Positions 16,350-24,936 of a stretch of DNA of 33,850 bases are shown here, in pieces (position 1 is the first letter of the stretch; every line of letters starts with the position of its first letter). This DNA comes from Acholeplasmataceae bacterium (lineage in GTDB: Bacteria; Bacillota_I; Bacilli_A; Acholeplasmatales; Acholeplasmataceae): contig JAFGTQ010000007.1 of NCBI GenBank assembly GCA_016934015.1, positions 1-33,850 on the forward strand. The letters are read 5' to 3'. The notes beneath the pieces are model-generated. The model was not told the origin of the DNA and did no database searches. It was given only the letters and a program-made list of their open reading frames with translations. Position numbers and translations under genes: made by a program.

Positions 16350-17447
16350 ATGCTAAGAGCAGGAATTATTGGATTACCTAATGTTGGAAAATCCACATTA
16401 TTTAATGCCATCACAAAAGCAGAAGCACTCGCTGCAAACTACCCGTTTGCAACCATAGAACCCAATGTGGGTGTTGTTTATGTACAGGATGCTAGATTAA
16501 ATGAATTAGAAAGAATTTATAAACCAAAGAAAGTGGTTCCTACAGCTTATGAGTTTATTGATATCGCAGGTTTAGTGCGCGGTGCATCAAAAGGCGAAGG
16601 GCTAGGCAACCAGTTTTTAAGTCATATTCGTGAAGTTGATGCGATTTGTCAAGTTGTTCGTTGTTTTGATAATAATCAAATTACCCATGTTGAAGGATCA
16701 ATCGATCCAATTCGTGATATTGAAACAATTCAAATTGAATTATCACTTGCTGATTTAGAATCAGTTGAAAAGAGATTATCAAGACTTGATAAAAAGATGA
16801 AAGCGAAGACGAAAGATGCCATCGATGAATTTAACGCTTTAACCAAAATTAAAGAAGCTCTTGATCAAAATTTATCTCCACGTCATTTAGAGTTTTCAGA
16901 AGAAGAATTAAAAACGATTAAACATTTCAATCTTTTAACTATGAAACCGATGATTTATATTGCAAATGTGAGTGAGGATGATCTTCATCACCCACATGAA
17001 AATAGACATTATCAAAAAATTACGGCATATGCGAAAGAAAAACATATCGATGTCGTCTTAATTTCTGCTCAAGTGGAAATGGAAATAGCGTCATTAGAAC
17101 CTGAAGAACAATTAACATTTTTAGAGGCTTATGGATTGAAAAAATCGGGTTTAAACGAAGTGATTGAAAAAAGTTATGAGCTATTAGGATTAAAAACATA
17201 TTTTACAGCAGGTGAACCTGAAGTACGTGCATGGACATTTACGAATGGGATGAAAGCCCCACAATGTGCTGGCATTATTCATTCTGACTTTGAACGAGGA
17301 TTTATTAAAGCTGAAACATTAGCTTATGATGATTTAATGAAATATAAAACTCCACAAGCCGCAAAAGAAAATGGTCGAGTCAGACTCGAAGGAAAAGATT
17401 ATGTGGTCAAAGATGGCGACATTATGCTTTTTAGGTTCAATGTATGA
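16350..17447 (+). CDS. ychF: Obg-like ATPase YchF
   Basis: The 365-residue protein is a full-length YchF/OLA1: P-loop GLPNVGKS (8-15), FATIEPNVGVV switch I and DIAGLVRGASKGEGLGNQFL switch II. NVSE replaces the usual NKxD, as in this ATP-preferring subfamily. The coiled-coil region and the C-terminal TGS domain (ARAWTF; FIKAE) follow. YchF binds ribosomes and affects translation and stress responses. The ATG follows GGAAGGA. The stop overlaps the ylmE start by 4 bases. With a terminator just upstream, expression probably depends partly on read-through from ftsZ or on a promoter within ftsZ that I did not identify. Confidence 0.96.
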   Translation: MLRAGIIGLPNVGKSTLFNAITKAEALAANYPFATIEPNVGVVYVQDARLNELERIYKPKKVVPTAYEFIDIAGLVRGASKGEGLGNQFLSHIREVDAICQVVRCFDNNQITHVEGSIDPIRDIETIQIELSLADLESVEKRLSRLDKKMKAKTKDAIDEFNALTKIKEALDQNLSPRHLEFSEEELKTIKHFNLLTMKPMIYIANVSEDDLHHPHENRHYQKITAYAKEKHIDVVLISAQVEMEIASLEPEEQLTFLEAYGLKKSGLNEVIEKSYELLGLKTYFTAGEPEVRAWTFTNGMKAPQCAGIIHSDFERGFIKAETLAYDDLMKYKTPQAAKENGRVRLEGKDYVVKDGDIMLFRFNV

Positions 17448-18031
17448 TTGACAATTTCGATGGCACTGTTGTTTGTGCATCTAAATATTTTACCGCGGAT
17501 GAAATTCGAGTTTTATATCATAAAGGAATTCATGATTTTGGTGAAAACAAGGTTCAAGATTTTCTAAAAAAGAAAGAATTGCTCAGTGACTTAAATATCC
17601 ATTGGCATTTTATTGGTCATCTTCAATCAAATAAAGTGAAAGATATGATTAATCATATTTCACTTTTGCATACACTTGATCGAATATCAGTAGCTAACGA
17701 AATCCAAAAACATGCGAAAGATGTTATTTCATGTCTTGTTCAAGTGAATTTAACGGAAGAAGATCAAAAAAGTGGGGTAAATCCTGAGAATTTGGCTGAA
17801 TTTCTTATAGAAATTAAAAAGTATGATAAAATAAACATAGTCGGATTCATGACGATGGGCAAGTTAAACGATCAAAAAGAAACAGAAATAGCGTTTAAAA
17901 AGCTTGATGAACTATCGAAATTTTATAAACTTCCATATCGTTCTATGGGTATGAGTGACGATTACGAACTCGCGATTAAACACCACGCAACTCATTTACG
18001 AATTGGTCGTAAATTTAAAGAAATGCTTTGA
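17444..18031 (+). CDS. ylmE: Pyridoxal phosphate homeostasis protein (YggS/YlmE family)
   Basis: The 195-residue protein is a PLP-binding, non-enzymatic TIM-barrel protein. It shows the lysine motif CASKYF (K14), DFGENKVQDF, HFIGHLQSNKVK, FMTMG and SMGMSDDYELAI, ending in THLRIGRKFK. The family usually has about 220-230 residues; here the N-terminal helix of roughly 25 residues before the lysine strand is missing, and the start is fixed by the ATGA overlap with ychF. In Bacillota this gene stands directly before sepF in the ylm cluster, as it does here, 12 bases apart. It controls free PLP and amino-acid balance. Confidence 0.9.
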   Translation: MIDNFDGTVVCASKYFTADEIRVLYHKGIHDFGENKVQDFLKKKELLSDLNIHWHFIGHLQSNKVKDMINHISLLHTLDRISVANEIQKHAKDVISCLVQVNLTEEDQKSGVNPENLAEFLIEIKKYDKINIVGFMTMGKLNDQKETEIAFKKLDELSKFYKLPYRSMGMSDDYELAIKHHATHLRIGRKFKEML

Positions 18032-18043
18032 TTGGAGGACCTG

Positions 18044-18382
18044 ATGGGATTATTTAGTAAAAGTAAAAAGACTGAAGAAAGTCCATTTGAAGAAAAGAAA
18101 GCTCTAAAAGCTGATCAAATCTTCTATGATAGTGCTGAAACAGATGACGATAACTACTTAATATCGCTCGCTGATAAAATTAAAAATGGTCAACCAATTA
18201 TTCTTAATCTAGCAACACTAGAAATTGACCAAGCCAATAAAATCATTGCTTTTCTATCCGGTGTTGTATATGCTTTATCAGGAGATATTGTCAATATCAA
18301 AGAACATGTCTTCATGTTTGCTGGAAAAGATGTTTATGATGATGGTTCGATGGAAGATTTCTTAAAAGGAATTGTTGAATAA
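18044..18382 (+). CDS. sepF: Cell division protein SepF
   Basis: The 112-residue protein starts with a short amphipathic-type N terminus (MGLFSKSKK), which could bind membrane, followed by an acidic linker. The SepF core comes next: PIILNLATLEIDQANKI, then IAFLSGVVYALSGDI and VFMFAGKD. SepF polymerises, bends membrane and tethers the FtsZ C-terminal peptide, so it can replace FtsA as anchor. I chose ATG 18044, which has GGAGG 4-5 bases upstream; an in-frame TTG at 18032 precedes that site. The order ylmE-sepF-ileS matches the Gram-positive ylm cluster with ylmG, ylmH and divIVA removed. Confidence 0.9.
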   Translation: MGLFSKSKKTEESPFEEKKALKADQIFYDSAETDDDNYLISLADKIKNGQPIILNLATLEIDQANKIIAFLSGVVYALSGDIVNIKEHVFMFAGKDVYDDGSMEDFLKGIVE

Positions 18383-18393
18383 TTAAATATGCA

Positions 18394-18574
18394 ATGAAAA
18401 GGACACACAAGTTATTTAATGTCACAAGCGACTGGGGATGGTGAGAGCCCAGGACCACTTAAATTATCTTGGATCACCTTTGAGCAAAAAACAATGAAGT
18501 GCTAGGTTTTTCCTAGAACTAAGGTGGTACCGCGGAAACAATTTTCGTCCTTAGCGATAAGGGCGTTTTATTTT
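18394..18574 (+). ncRNA. T-box leader of ileS
   Basis: The conserved T-box stretch AAGGTGGTACCGCGG is at 18521-18535. It is preceded by a stem III hairpin (CTAGG-TTTTT-CCTAG, 18502-18516) and followed by a terminator stem CGTCCTTA/TAAGGGCG (18546-18565) with TTTTATTTT. A stem I with GGTGAGAGCC lies upstream. A likely specifier ATC (Ile) is at 18473-18475, followed by A. Uncharged isoleucine tRNA should bind and let transcription continue into ileS. Confidence 0.93.
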
Positions 18575-18596
18575 ATAAAAATGAAGGGTGATAAAC

Positions 18597-21299
18597 ATGG
18601 ATTACAAACAAACATTAAACATGCCAAATACTGAGTTTCAAATGCGTGGTAATTTGGGTGTTAGGGAAGTAGATTTTCAAAAACATTGGGAAGATATTAA
18701 TCTCTATGAAAAAGTTTTAAAAAAGCATGAAAAAGAGATACCATTTGTGTTACATGATGGACCTCCATATGCGAATGGTGATATTCACATTGGACATGCT
18801 TTAAATAAAATCTTAAAGGATTTTGTTTTACGCTATCGTACGATGAAAGGTCATTATGTAAGATACATTCCAGGCTGGGATACCCATGGTCTACCTATTG
18901 AAACAGCACTCACTAAAAAAGGTGTGAAGCGCAAAGAAATGACATTAGCTGAATACCGTGAGTTATGTTACAAATATGCTGAAGATCAAGTAAAAAAACA
19001 AAAAGATCAATTTAAGCGCCTTGGAATTTTAGGTGAATGGGATCAACCCTATATCACCTACACTGGTGATTATGAAGCACGTCAAATTCGTCTATTTGCA
19101 AAAATGGTGAATCGTGGACTTATCTATAAAGGTTTAAAGCCTGTTTTTTGGTCGCCATCTTCTGAATCTGCACTTGCAGAAGCTGAAATTGAATATGCTG
19201 ATAAACAATCCATCTCGATTTATGTTGCTTTCCCATCTTTCAAAGGAGAAGGACTATTAAAAGATGCTTCGTATGTTATTTGGACAACTACACCATGGAC
19301 GATTCCAGCGAATCTCGCGATTTCTGTCCATCCTTTGTTTAAGTATGCGGTTGTTAAAGTGAGTGACAAAAAGTTTGTCGTGGCTGAAACACTCGTACAT
19401 AACTTAGCTAAAATCTTAAATTGGGAATCTTATGAAGTGCTTGGACTCATTAAAGGTAGTGAATTAGAATATCAACAATATGTTCACCCAATTTATCAAA
19501 GAGTGAGCCCAATCATTGTAGGAGATCATGTTACCGATTCAGATGGTACAGGTTTAGTTCATACTGCACCTGGACATGGTGAAGATGATTATCGCGTTGG
19601 TAAACAATATAACTTAGACATTTTATGTCCTGTTGATGATCAAGGAATGATGACTGAAGAAGCAGGTCCATTTGCTGGTTTATTTTATGATGTCGCAAAT
19701 GAAAAAATCGTTGAATCACTTGAATCTTTTGGAGTTTTGTTGAAGAAAGAAAAGTTCACACATTCTTATCCTCATGATTGGCGTACACAAAAACCAGTCA
19801 TTTTTAGAGCAACACCTCAATGGTTTGCATCTATCGATAAATTAAAAGAAGAATTGCTCGATGAAGTTAAAAAAATTGATTGGTTACCTTTATGGGGTGA
19901 AGTTCGTATCTCAAATATGATTGAAGGAAGAGAAGATTGGTGTATCTCTAGACAACGTGCATGGGGTGTTCCAATTCCTGTCTTTTATGCTGAAAATCAT
20001 GAAGCAATTCTTGATCAAGTGGTCTTAGAACATGTTGCATCAATATTTGAAAAACATGGATCTAATATTTGGTATATCAAAGAAGCCAAGGATTTATTAC
20101 CTGAAGGTTATACACATCCAGGTAGTCCTAATGGAATATTCAAAAAAGAAACAGACATCATGGATGTTTGGTTTGATTCTGGTACATCACATAGCGTATT
20201 AGAAGCTAGAGGGCTTAATTATCCTGCTGATCTTTATTTAGAAGGCTCTGATCAATATCGTGGTTGGTTTAATTCATCTTTAATTACCGGGGTTGCTGCA
20301 CTCAATCAGTCACCTTATAAAAGAGTAGTTTCACATGGTTTTGTCTTAGATGCACAAGGTAGAAAAATGAGTAAATCACTTGGTAATACCGTTGATCCAC
20401 TCGCAATTATGAAACAACAAGGTGCTGATTTACTTAGACTTTGGGTCGCAACGGTTGATTATCAGAGTGATGTGAGAATTTCCAATGAAATGATGACTCA
20501 AATCGCTGAAGGATACCGCAAAATTAGAAATACATTCCGATTTATGCTTGGTAACTTATCTGGATTTGATCCAAAGACGAATTATGTAAAACTTGAAGAT
20601 CGTCTACCAATACATAAAGTAATGACTGAGACCTATCTTTCAGTCAGCAATCAAATTCTTGATGCCTATGAAAATTATCAATTTGATAAAGTCTACCGCA
20701 TTGTTGTGCCTTTTATGATTAATGAACTCTCAGCTTTTTATCTTGATTTCACAAAAGATATTTTGTATATCGAAAAAGAAAATCAACTTGAAAGACGTAT
20801 GGTTCAATCTGTGATTTATGACATCACAATGGGATTATTGAAGTTATTGACACCGATTATTCCCCATACAACTTCAGAAGCTTATAACATTCTACCATTT
20901 ACCCATGAAGAGGATGTCTATTTAGAATATATGCCAAAGATACATGCATCTTTTGATCAAAATTTGATGAATGATTTTAATCTTTTCATGGAAATTCGCG
21001 AACTCATTTTGAAAAAACTTGAAGATGCAAGAGAACAAAAATTAATCGGTAAATCATTACAAGCAAAATTAGAACTTAAATTACTTTCTAAAGATTTAGA
21101 TGCAATCTCACATTTGAAGTTAAATCTTCATCAAGTGCTCATTGTTTCGAGTGTTTCCATTGAAAAATCAAATCAAAGAGAAATTAAAGTATTGGTTGCT
21201 GATGGACATGTTTGTGAACGTTGTTGGAATATTGTGCCACATGTTCATGAGAATGGGTTATGTGAACGTTGTAACGATGTTATTGGAGGAGAAAAATGA
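18597..21299 (+). CDS. ileS: Isoleucyl-tRNA synthetase
   Basis: The 900-residue class I synthetase charges tRNA-Ile. It has PPYANGDIHIGHALNK with HIGH at 64-67, the editing domain (VIWTTTPWTIPAN; GTGLVHTAPGHGEDD), GRKMSKSLGN with KMSKS near 590-595, and a C-terminal zinc finger CERCW...CERC. The C-terminal zinc finger and sequence fit the common bacterial IleRS type. I chose ATG 18597, spaced well from AAGGGTG; the upstream in-frame GTG lies within that site. Expression is controlled by the T-box leader. The stop overlaps the surE start as ATGA. Confidence 0.98.
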   Translation: MDYKQTLNMPNTEFQMRGNLGVREVDFQKHWEDINLYEKVLKKHEKEIPFVLHDGPPYANGDIHIGHALNKILKDFVLRYRTMKGHYVRYIPGWDTHGLPIETALTKKGVKRKEMTLAEYRELCYKYAEDQVKKQKDQFKRLGILGEWDQPYITYTGDYEARQIRLFAKMVNRGLIYKGLKPVFWSPSSESALAEAEIEYADKQSISIYVAFPSFKGEGLLKDASYVIWTTTPWTIPANLAISVHPLFKYAVVKVSDKKFVVAETLVHNLAKILNWESYEVLGLIKGSELEYQQYVHPIYQRVSPIIVGDHVTDSDGTGLVHTAPGHGEDDYRVGKQYNLDILCPVDDQGMMTEEAGPFAGLFYDVANEKIVESLESFGVLLKKEKFTHSYPHDWRTQKPVIFRATPQWFASIDKLKEELLDEVKKIDWLPLWGEVRISNMIEGREDWCISRQRAWGVPIPVFYAENHEAILDQVVLEHVASIFEKHGSNIWYIKEAKDLLPEGYTHPGSPNGIFKKETDIMDVWFDSGTSHSVLEARGLNYPADLYLEGSDQYRGWFNSSLITGVAALNQSPYKRVVSHGFVLDAQGRKMSKSLGNTVDPLAIMKQQGADLLRLWVATVDYQSDVRISNEMMTQIAEGYRKIRNTFRFMLGNLSGFDPKTNYVKLEDRLPIHKVMTETYLSVSNQILDAYENYQFDKVYRIVVPFMINELSAFYLDFTKDILYIEKENQLERRMVQSVIYDITMGLLKLLTPIIPHTTSEAYNILPFTHEEDVYLEYMPKIHASFDQNLMNDFNLFMEIRELILKKLEDAREQKLIGKSLQAKLELKLLSKDLDAISHLKLNLHQVLIVSSVSIEKSNQREIKVLVADGHVCERCWNIVPHVHENGLCERCNDVIGGEK

Positions 21300-22030
21300 A
21301 CATATTAGTTGTCAATGATGATGGCTATCAAGCGGATGGATTAGCAATCTTGGTGAAATCTTTACAACCCTTTGGTAATGTTTATGTTGCAGCACCAAAA
21401 GAACACCAAAGTGCAAAAAGCCATGGGATTACGATTAAAAGTCGCATTGAAACTTTTTATGCGGATCCAATTCCAGGTTCTGAAGCAACGCTCGTTGTTG
21501 ATGGCATGCCTGCGGATGCAACAAGACTTGGATTAAAGGTCTTCAATGTTGATTTTGATTTGGTGGTATCTGGGATTAATTATGGTCCTAATATTGCGAA
21601 AGATATCTTTTATAGTGGGACTGTTTCAGCGGCTTTGGAAGCTAAAATACTTGGTGTTCCTGCGATTGCTATTTCCGCTCCACATACAAATTTAAGTTAT
21701 TTAGTCGATGAAACCATCAAAATTATGGATGAAATTATTGAAGCTAAACTATATGATGGTCCAGGCATTTTAAATATTAATTTCCCGAAAGCAAGTTTTG
21801 CTAAACCTCTTGGTGTGAAAATGACAACCATGGGTTCAAGATTACAACATGCTGAATTTATTAAAAGTGAAAGAGTCGATATATTTCATATCAAAAGCTC
21901 AATCATTCATTATCAAGAACAACCTGAAAGTGATGTTATCGCCTATGATGAAGGTTACATTTCGATCACACCACTGAAGTTAGATCGTACAGATTATGCA
22001 TGGTTAAATGAAATCTTAGGTAACGATTAG
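21296..22030 (+). CDS. surE: 5'/3'-nucleotidase SurE
   Basis: The 244-residue protein begins with ILVVNDDGYQADG, carrying the metal-binding Asp pair. It shows VAAPKEHQSAKSHGIT, VDGMPADATRLGL, VVSGINYGPN and FYSGTVSAALEA, all SurE signatures. SurE hydrolyses nucleoside 5'- and 3'-monophosphates. It overlaps ileS by 4 bases, so it is under the same T-box control, and is the last gene before a gap of 48 bases. No terminator is obvious after it. Confidence 0.93.
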   Translation: MNILVVNDDGYQADGLAILVKSLQPFGNVYVAAPKEHQSAKSHGITIKSRIETFYADPIPGSEATLVVDGMPADATRLGLKVFNVDFDLVVSGINYGPNIAKDIFYSGTVSAALEAKILGVPAIAISAPHTNLSYLVDETIKIMDEIIEAKLYDGPGILNINFPKASFAKPLGVKMTTMGSRLQHAEFIKSERVDIFHIKSSIIHYQEQPESDVIAYDEGYISITPLKLDRTDYAWLNEILGND

Positions 22031-22078
22031 TCTGTTTTGTTTTAACTATGTTAAACTATTAATAAGGTAGGTGAAATC

Positions 22079-22933
22079 ATGGCGCAATTCAATCTTCACT
22101 TTTTTAAAGAAAAATCACGGAAAATCGATGTCGACAGTCTGATTAGTTTTTTTGAACACATTGAAGGATTTACTGTTGAAATTGATCAAGAAAGTGTTCG
22201 AATGTTTTACGAACATCCAAGATTGGAATATAAGGCGAAATTTGTGATCACACCAAAATCGTGTGTTCCCGATATTTATCGCTTAAGTCCGAAATTTTTA
22301 GATTTGAATTTTCATTTAGAACTCTCGTTATTGACACCTTATTACATCGCCAAACAGATTTTTGAGATTGTAAAGCGTGTATGTGATGCCTATGATTTCC
22401 ACATTTATAATGAAATGCTTGAAGATGTTAAAGCATTTAAGATTGAACTCGTAATGAAAGCTTTTGAGATGCTTAAAGAAGCCTATATCAAGAAGAATCC
22501 TGTCATTTTAGCAGATTATCATCGTTTATCTAAAGACAAATCACAAGCGGTATTCCGCTACATGGACGATATCTTAGAACTTCAAAAATATTATCAAGAG
22601 CTTGACACATATGTACCAAGATATCATATTTTAACAACTGAAGAAAAAGCGCTAGTTTTTGGAATGGAATGGAAAGAGCATACGCTCACTGTCTTTCCTC
22701 CATACCTTGATTATGTGTTTTATCGAGTTGGAAATGAAATTAAAGTGATTAGTTATGAAGAACTATATCCACTGATTGATAAATATGTCTCAGATGTTCC
22801 TGGTTTTATTAAAGGAACAAAAGTCATGTCGAAAAAATTAAGTAAAAAAGTATTTAAAGTGATGAAAAAAACAAAATTCACCAAGATCAATCATACGTTT
22901 GCAAAAGAAGGCATCAAGCGTTTATTGGACTAG
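22079..22933 (+). CDS. Unrecognised 284-residue cytoplasmic protein
   Basis: I do not recognise this protein. It has no signal peptide or membrane segment and is rich in Tyr, Phe and Lys. It has a probable mixed alpha/beta N-terminal half (about 1-95), a helical stretch (about 95-180) containing EDVKAFKIELVMKAFEMLKE, a short beta-like region (VFGMEWKEHTLTVFPP near 205) and a very basic C-terminal tail (SKKLSKKVFKVMKKTKFTK). The basic tail suggests nucleic-acid or membrane-surface contact; this is inference. The ATG follows AAGGTAGGTG. The gene heads a run of six closely packed genes ending with ymfH. Normal codon use and packing say it is a real gene. Confidence 0.8.
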   Translation: MAQFNLHFFKEKSRKIDVDSLISFFEHIEGFTVEIDQESVRMFYEHPRLEYKAKFVITPKSCVPDIYRLSPKFLDLNFHLELSLLTPYYIAKQIFEIVKRVCDAYDFHIYNEMLEDVKAFKIELVMKAFEMLKEAYIKKNPVILADYHRLSKDKSQAVFRYMDDILELQKYYQELDTYVPRYHILTTEEKALVFGMEWKEHTLTVFPPYLDYVFYRVGNEIKVISYEELYPLIDKYVSDVPGFIKGTKVMSKKLSKKVFKVMKKTKFTKINHTFAKEGIKRLLD

Positions 22934-22945
22934 AAGGAGTATGGT

Positions 22946-23587
22946 TTGACCAAAAAAATATTGATTCATATCACTGGCTTTATCATGGTATCATTAGGCG
23001 TTGTTGGCATTATTTATGCCAGATTAGGTGCATCACCGATTGATGCGTTTAACTACTTCATGTATGTGATTACACCTTTATCATTAGGGACGATGGCTGT
23101 TTTAACCGGACTAGTTGTCGCTTTGATTGGATATATCTTTGATCGCAAGAAAGATATTTTTTTAAGCATTTCATTTTTATTCTTAGTGGGAGTATTCATT
23201 GATTTTTGGAAGTATTTATTTGATTTACTTCCACAAACATTATTTGAAGAATTATGGATTCAAATTCCAATGTCATTGATTAGTTTGGTTGTGATTGCAA
23301 TCGGAACTGCCATGACAATCACTACAGGACTATCCGTATCACCCTATGAAAGACTTATGAATATTATCGATCGAAAGATTCATAGCATTCGTTATTCGAA
23401 GATGATAATTGAAGGAACATTCTTCATCATTGCGATTGTTTTAGGAATTATCACAAAACTTATTTGGACTCAGGTAAATATTATGACACTCATGATGGTT
23501 TTATTTAACGGTCCACTTGTTCAATATTTTCAACAAAAAATATTAAACCAAAAAAGAAAGGGAGTATTAATTCATGCAATTGAATAA
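22946..23587 (+). CDS. YczE/YitT-like membrane protein
   Basis: The 213-residue protein has about five membrane helices and the YczE-family start: a first helix, then YARLGASPIDAFNYF, and a later repeat of the motif, TTGLSVSPYERLMNII. The function of this family is unknown; some members sit beside transport or surfactin genes. The start is TTG at 22946, set by AAGGAG 6 bases before. An ATG five bases upstream is out of frame and runs straight into TGA. The end overlaps deoC by 14 bases. Confidence 0.8.
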   Translation: MTKKILIHITGFIMVSLGVVGIIYARLGASPIDAFNYFMYVITPLSLGTMAVLTGLVVALIGYIFDRKKDIFLSISFLFLVGVFIDFWKYLFDLLPQTLFEELWIQIPMSLISLVVIAIGTAMTITTGLSVSPYERLMNIIDRKIHSIRYSKMIIEGTFFIIAIVLGIITKLIWTQVNIMTLMMVLFNGPLVQYFQQKILNQKRKGVLIHAIE

Positions 23588-24248
23588 AATGATTGACCAC
23601 ACAAAATTAGGTGCAAATGTAACAAATGCACAAATTGACAAACTGATTGAGGAAGCTAAAGCATATGATTTTAAGAGCGTTTGTGTAAACCCAATTTTTG
23701 TCCAACATGCGAAAGAAGAACTTAAAAATACGGATGTTTTAGTTTGTACTGTGATTGGTTTCCCACATGGTACACATCATCCAGAAGTTAAAGCAATGGA
23801 AGCTAGATTAGCTGTTCTATCTGGAGCTGATGAACTGGATATGGTGATTAACGTCAATGCATTAAAAGAAGGTCATGATGAACTTATCCTTATGGAAATT
23901 AAAGGCGTCGTTTCAATGGCTGAGGGAAGAACGGTTAAAGTCATCATTGAAACATGTTATTTAACACCAGAAGAAATTGTCAGAGCTTGTAAGATTGCTG
24001 TTCGTGCAGGTGCGAATTTTGTGAAAACATCGACCGGTTTTGGTCCATCTGGAGCAAAAGTTGAAGATGTTAAACTTATGAAAGAAACCGTTGGCGATAA
24101 AACATTTGTCAAAGCAAGCGGTGGTGTTAGAACATACCAAGATGCGATGAAAATGATTGAAGCAGGTGCAACAAGAATTGGAACGTCAAATGGTGTCGAT
24201 ATTGTATTAAAGAAAGGATTAGAAAATGTATCCAACTCCTCATATTGA
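23574..24248 (+). CDS. deoC: Deoxyribose-phosphate aldolase
   Basis: DeoC cleaves 2-deoxyribose 5-phosphate to glyceraldehyde 3-phosphate and acetaldehyde. The 224-residue protein has IDHTKLGANVT at the N terminus, VCVNP, GFPHGTHHPEVKAMEA, ELDMVINV with the catalytic Asp, FVKTSTGFGPSGA with the Schiff-base lysine (K151), and KASGGVRTYQDA with the second lysine. Length is typical. AAAGGGAG lies 9 bases upstream. The last 7 codons overlap the deoD start by 23 bases, an unusually long overlap for this window. With deoD it forms a deoxynucleoside salvage pair. Confidence 0.97.
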   Translation: MQLNKMIDHTKLGANVTNAQIDKLIEEAKAYDFKSVCVNPIFVQHAKEELKNTDVLVCTVIGFPHGTHHPEVKAMEARLAVLSGADELDMVINVNALKEGHDELILMEIKGVVSMAEGRTVKVIIETCYLTPEEIVRACKIAVRAGANFVKTSTGFGPSGAKVEDVKLMKETVGDKTFVKASGGVRTYQDAMKMIEAGATRIGTSNGVDIVLKKGLENVSNSSY

Positions 24249-24936
24249 TCAAGAGAATAAAGATTTAATTGCAAAAACTGTTTTAATGCCTGGTGATCCA
24301 CTTCGTGCAAAATATATTGCTGACACATTCTTAACTGATGTTGTGCAAATTAATTATGTGCGTAATATGTTTGGTTATACTGGATATTTTAATAAAAAGA
24401 AAGTAACAGTCATGGGTTCCGGAATGGGAATGCCATCGATTGGTATTTATAGTTATGAGTTATTCAGATTTTACGATGTTGAAAAGATTATCCGGATTGG
24501 TTCATGTGGCGCATATACTGATGATTTAAAGCTTTATGATGTTATTTTAGTTGAAAAAGCTTTCTCTGAATCGAGTTATGCGAAAACGATGGGTGTGTCT
24601 GCTCGTAAGTATTTATCTGCATCGAAATCACTCAATCAAAGAATTACTCGAGCTGCAGAAAAACTTGGGACTCCGCTCCATGTAACAACAGTTCACTCAT
24701 CCGATGTCTTTTACCGACTAAATCCAAATGAATTTATCGATATTCATCAAACTTATGGTGCAGATGCCGTTGAGATGGAATCATTTGCTTTATTTGCAAA
24801 TGCAAAAGCACTTAATAAAAAAGCTGCATGTTTATTAACCGTTTCTGATTCACTTGTGACGCATGAGGCAACAACATCACAAGAACGTCAAGAAGCGTTT
24901 ACGAAAATGATGGAAGTTGCACTACATAGTCTATAA
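24226..24936 (+). CDS. deoD: Purine-nucleoside phosphorylase, DeoD type
   Basis: The 236-residue protein is a hexameric-type purine nucleoside phosphorylase. It shows MPGDPLRAKYIA with the phosphate-binding Arg, GSGMGMPSIGIYSYEL, IRIGSCGAYTDD, DAVEMESFALF and the catalytic Asp in TVSDSLVT. It splits purine (deoxy)nucleosides to base and (deoxy)ribose 1-phosphate. It sits within the deoC tail and directly abuts ymfF (one-base overlap). No phosphopentomutase gene is in the window to link it to deoC. Confidence 0.96.
   Translation: MYPTPHIDQENKDLIAKTVLMPGDPLRAKYIADTFLTDVVQINYVRNMFGYTGYFNKKKVTVMGSGMGMPSIGIYSYELFRFYDVEKIIRIGSCGAYTDDLKLYDVILVEKAFSESSYAKTMGVSARKYLSASKSLNQRITRAAEKLGTPLHVTTVHSSDVFYRLNPNEFIDIHQTYGADAVEMESFALFANAKALNKKAACLLTVSDSLVTHEATTSQERQEAFTKMMEVALHSL

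Noticed and set aside
22038-22065. Promoter TTGTTT-16-TAATAA before the 284-residue protein
   Set aside because: The -10 match is poor and would leave a leader of only a few bases before the ribosome site, so it is not listed as a feature.
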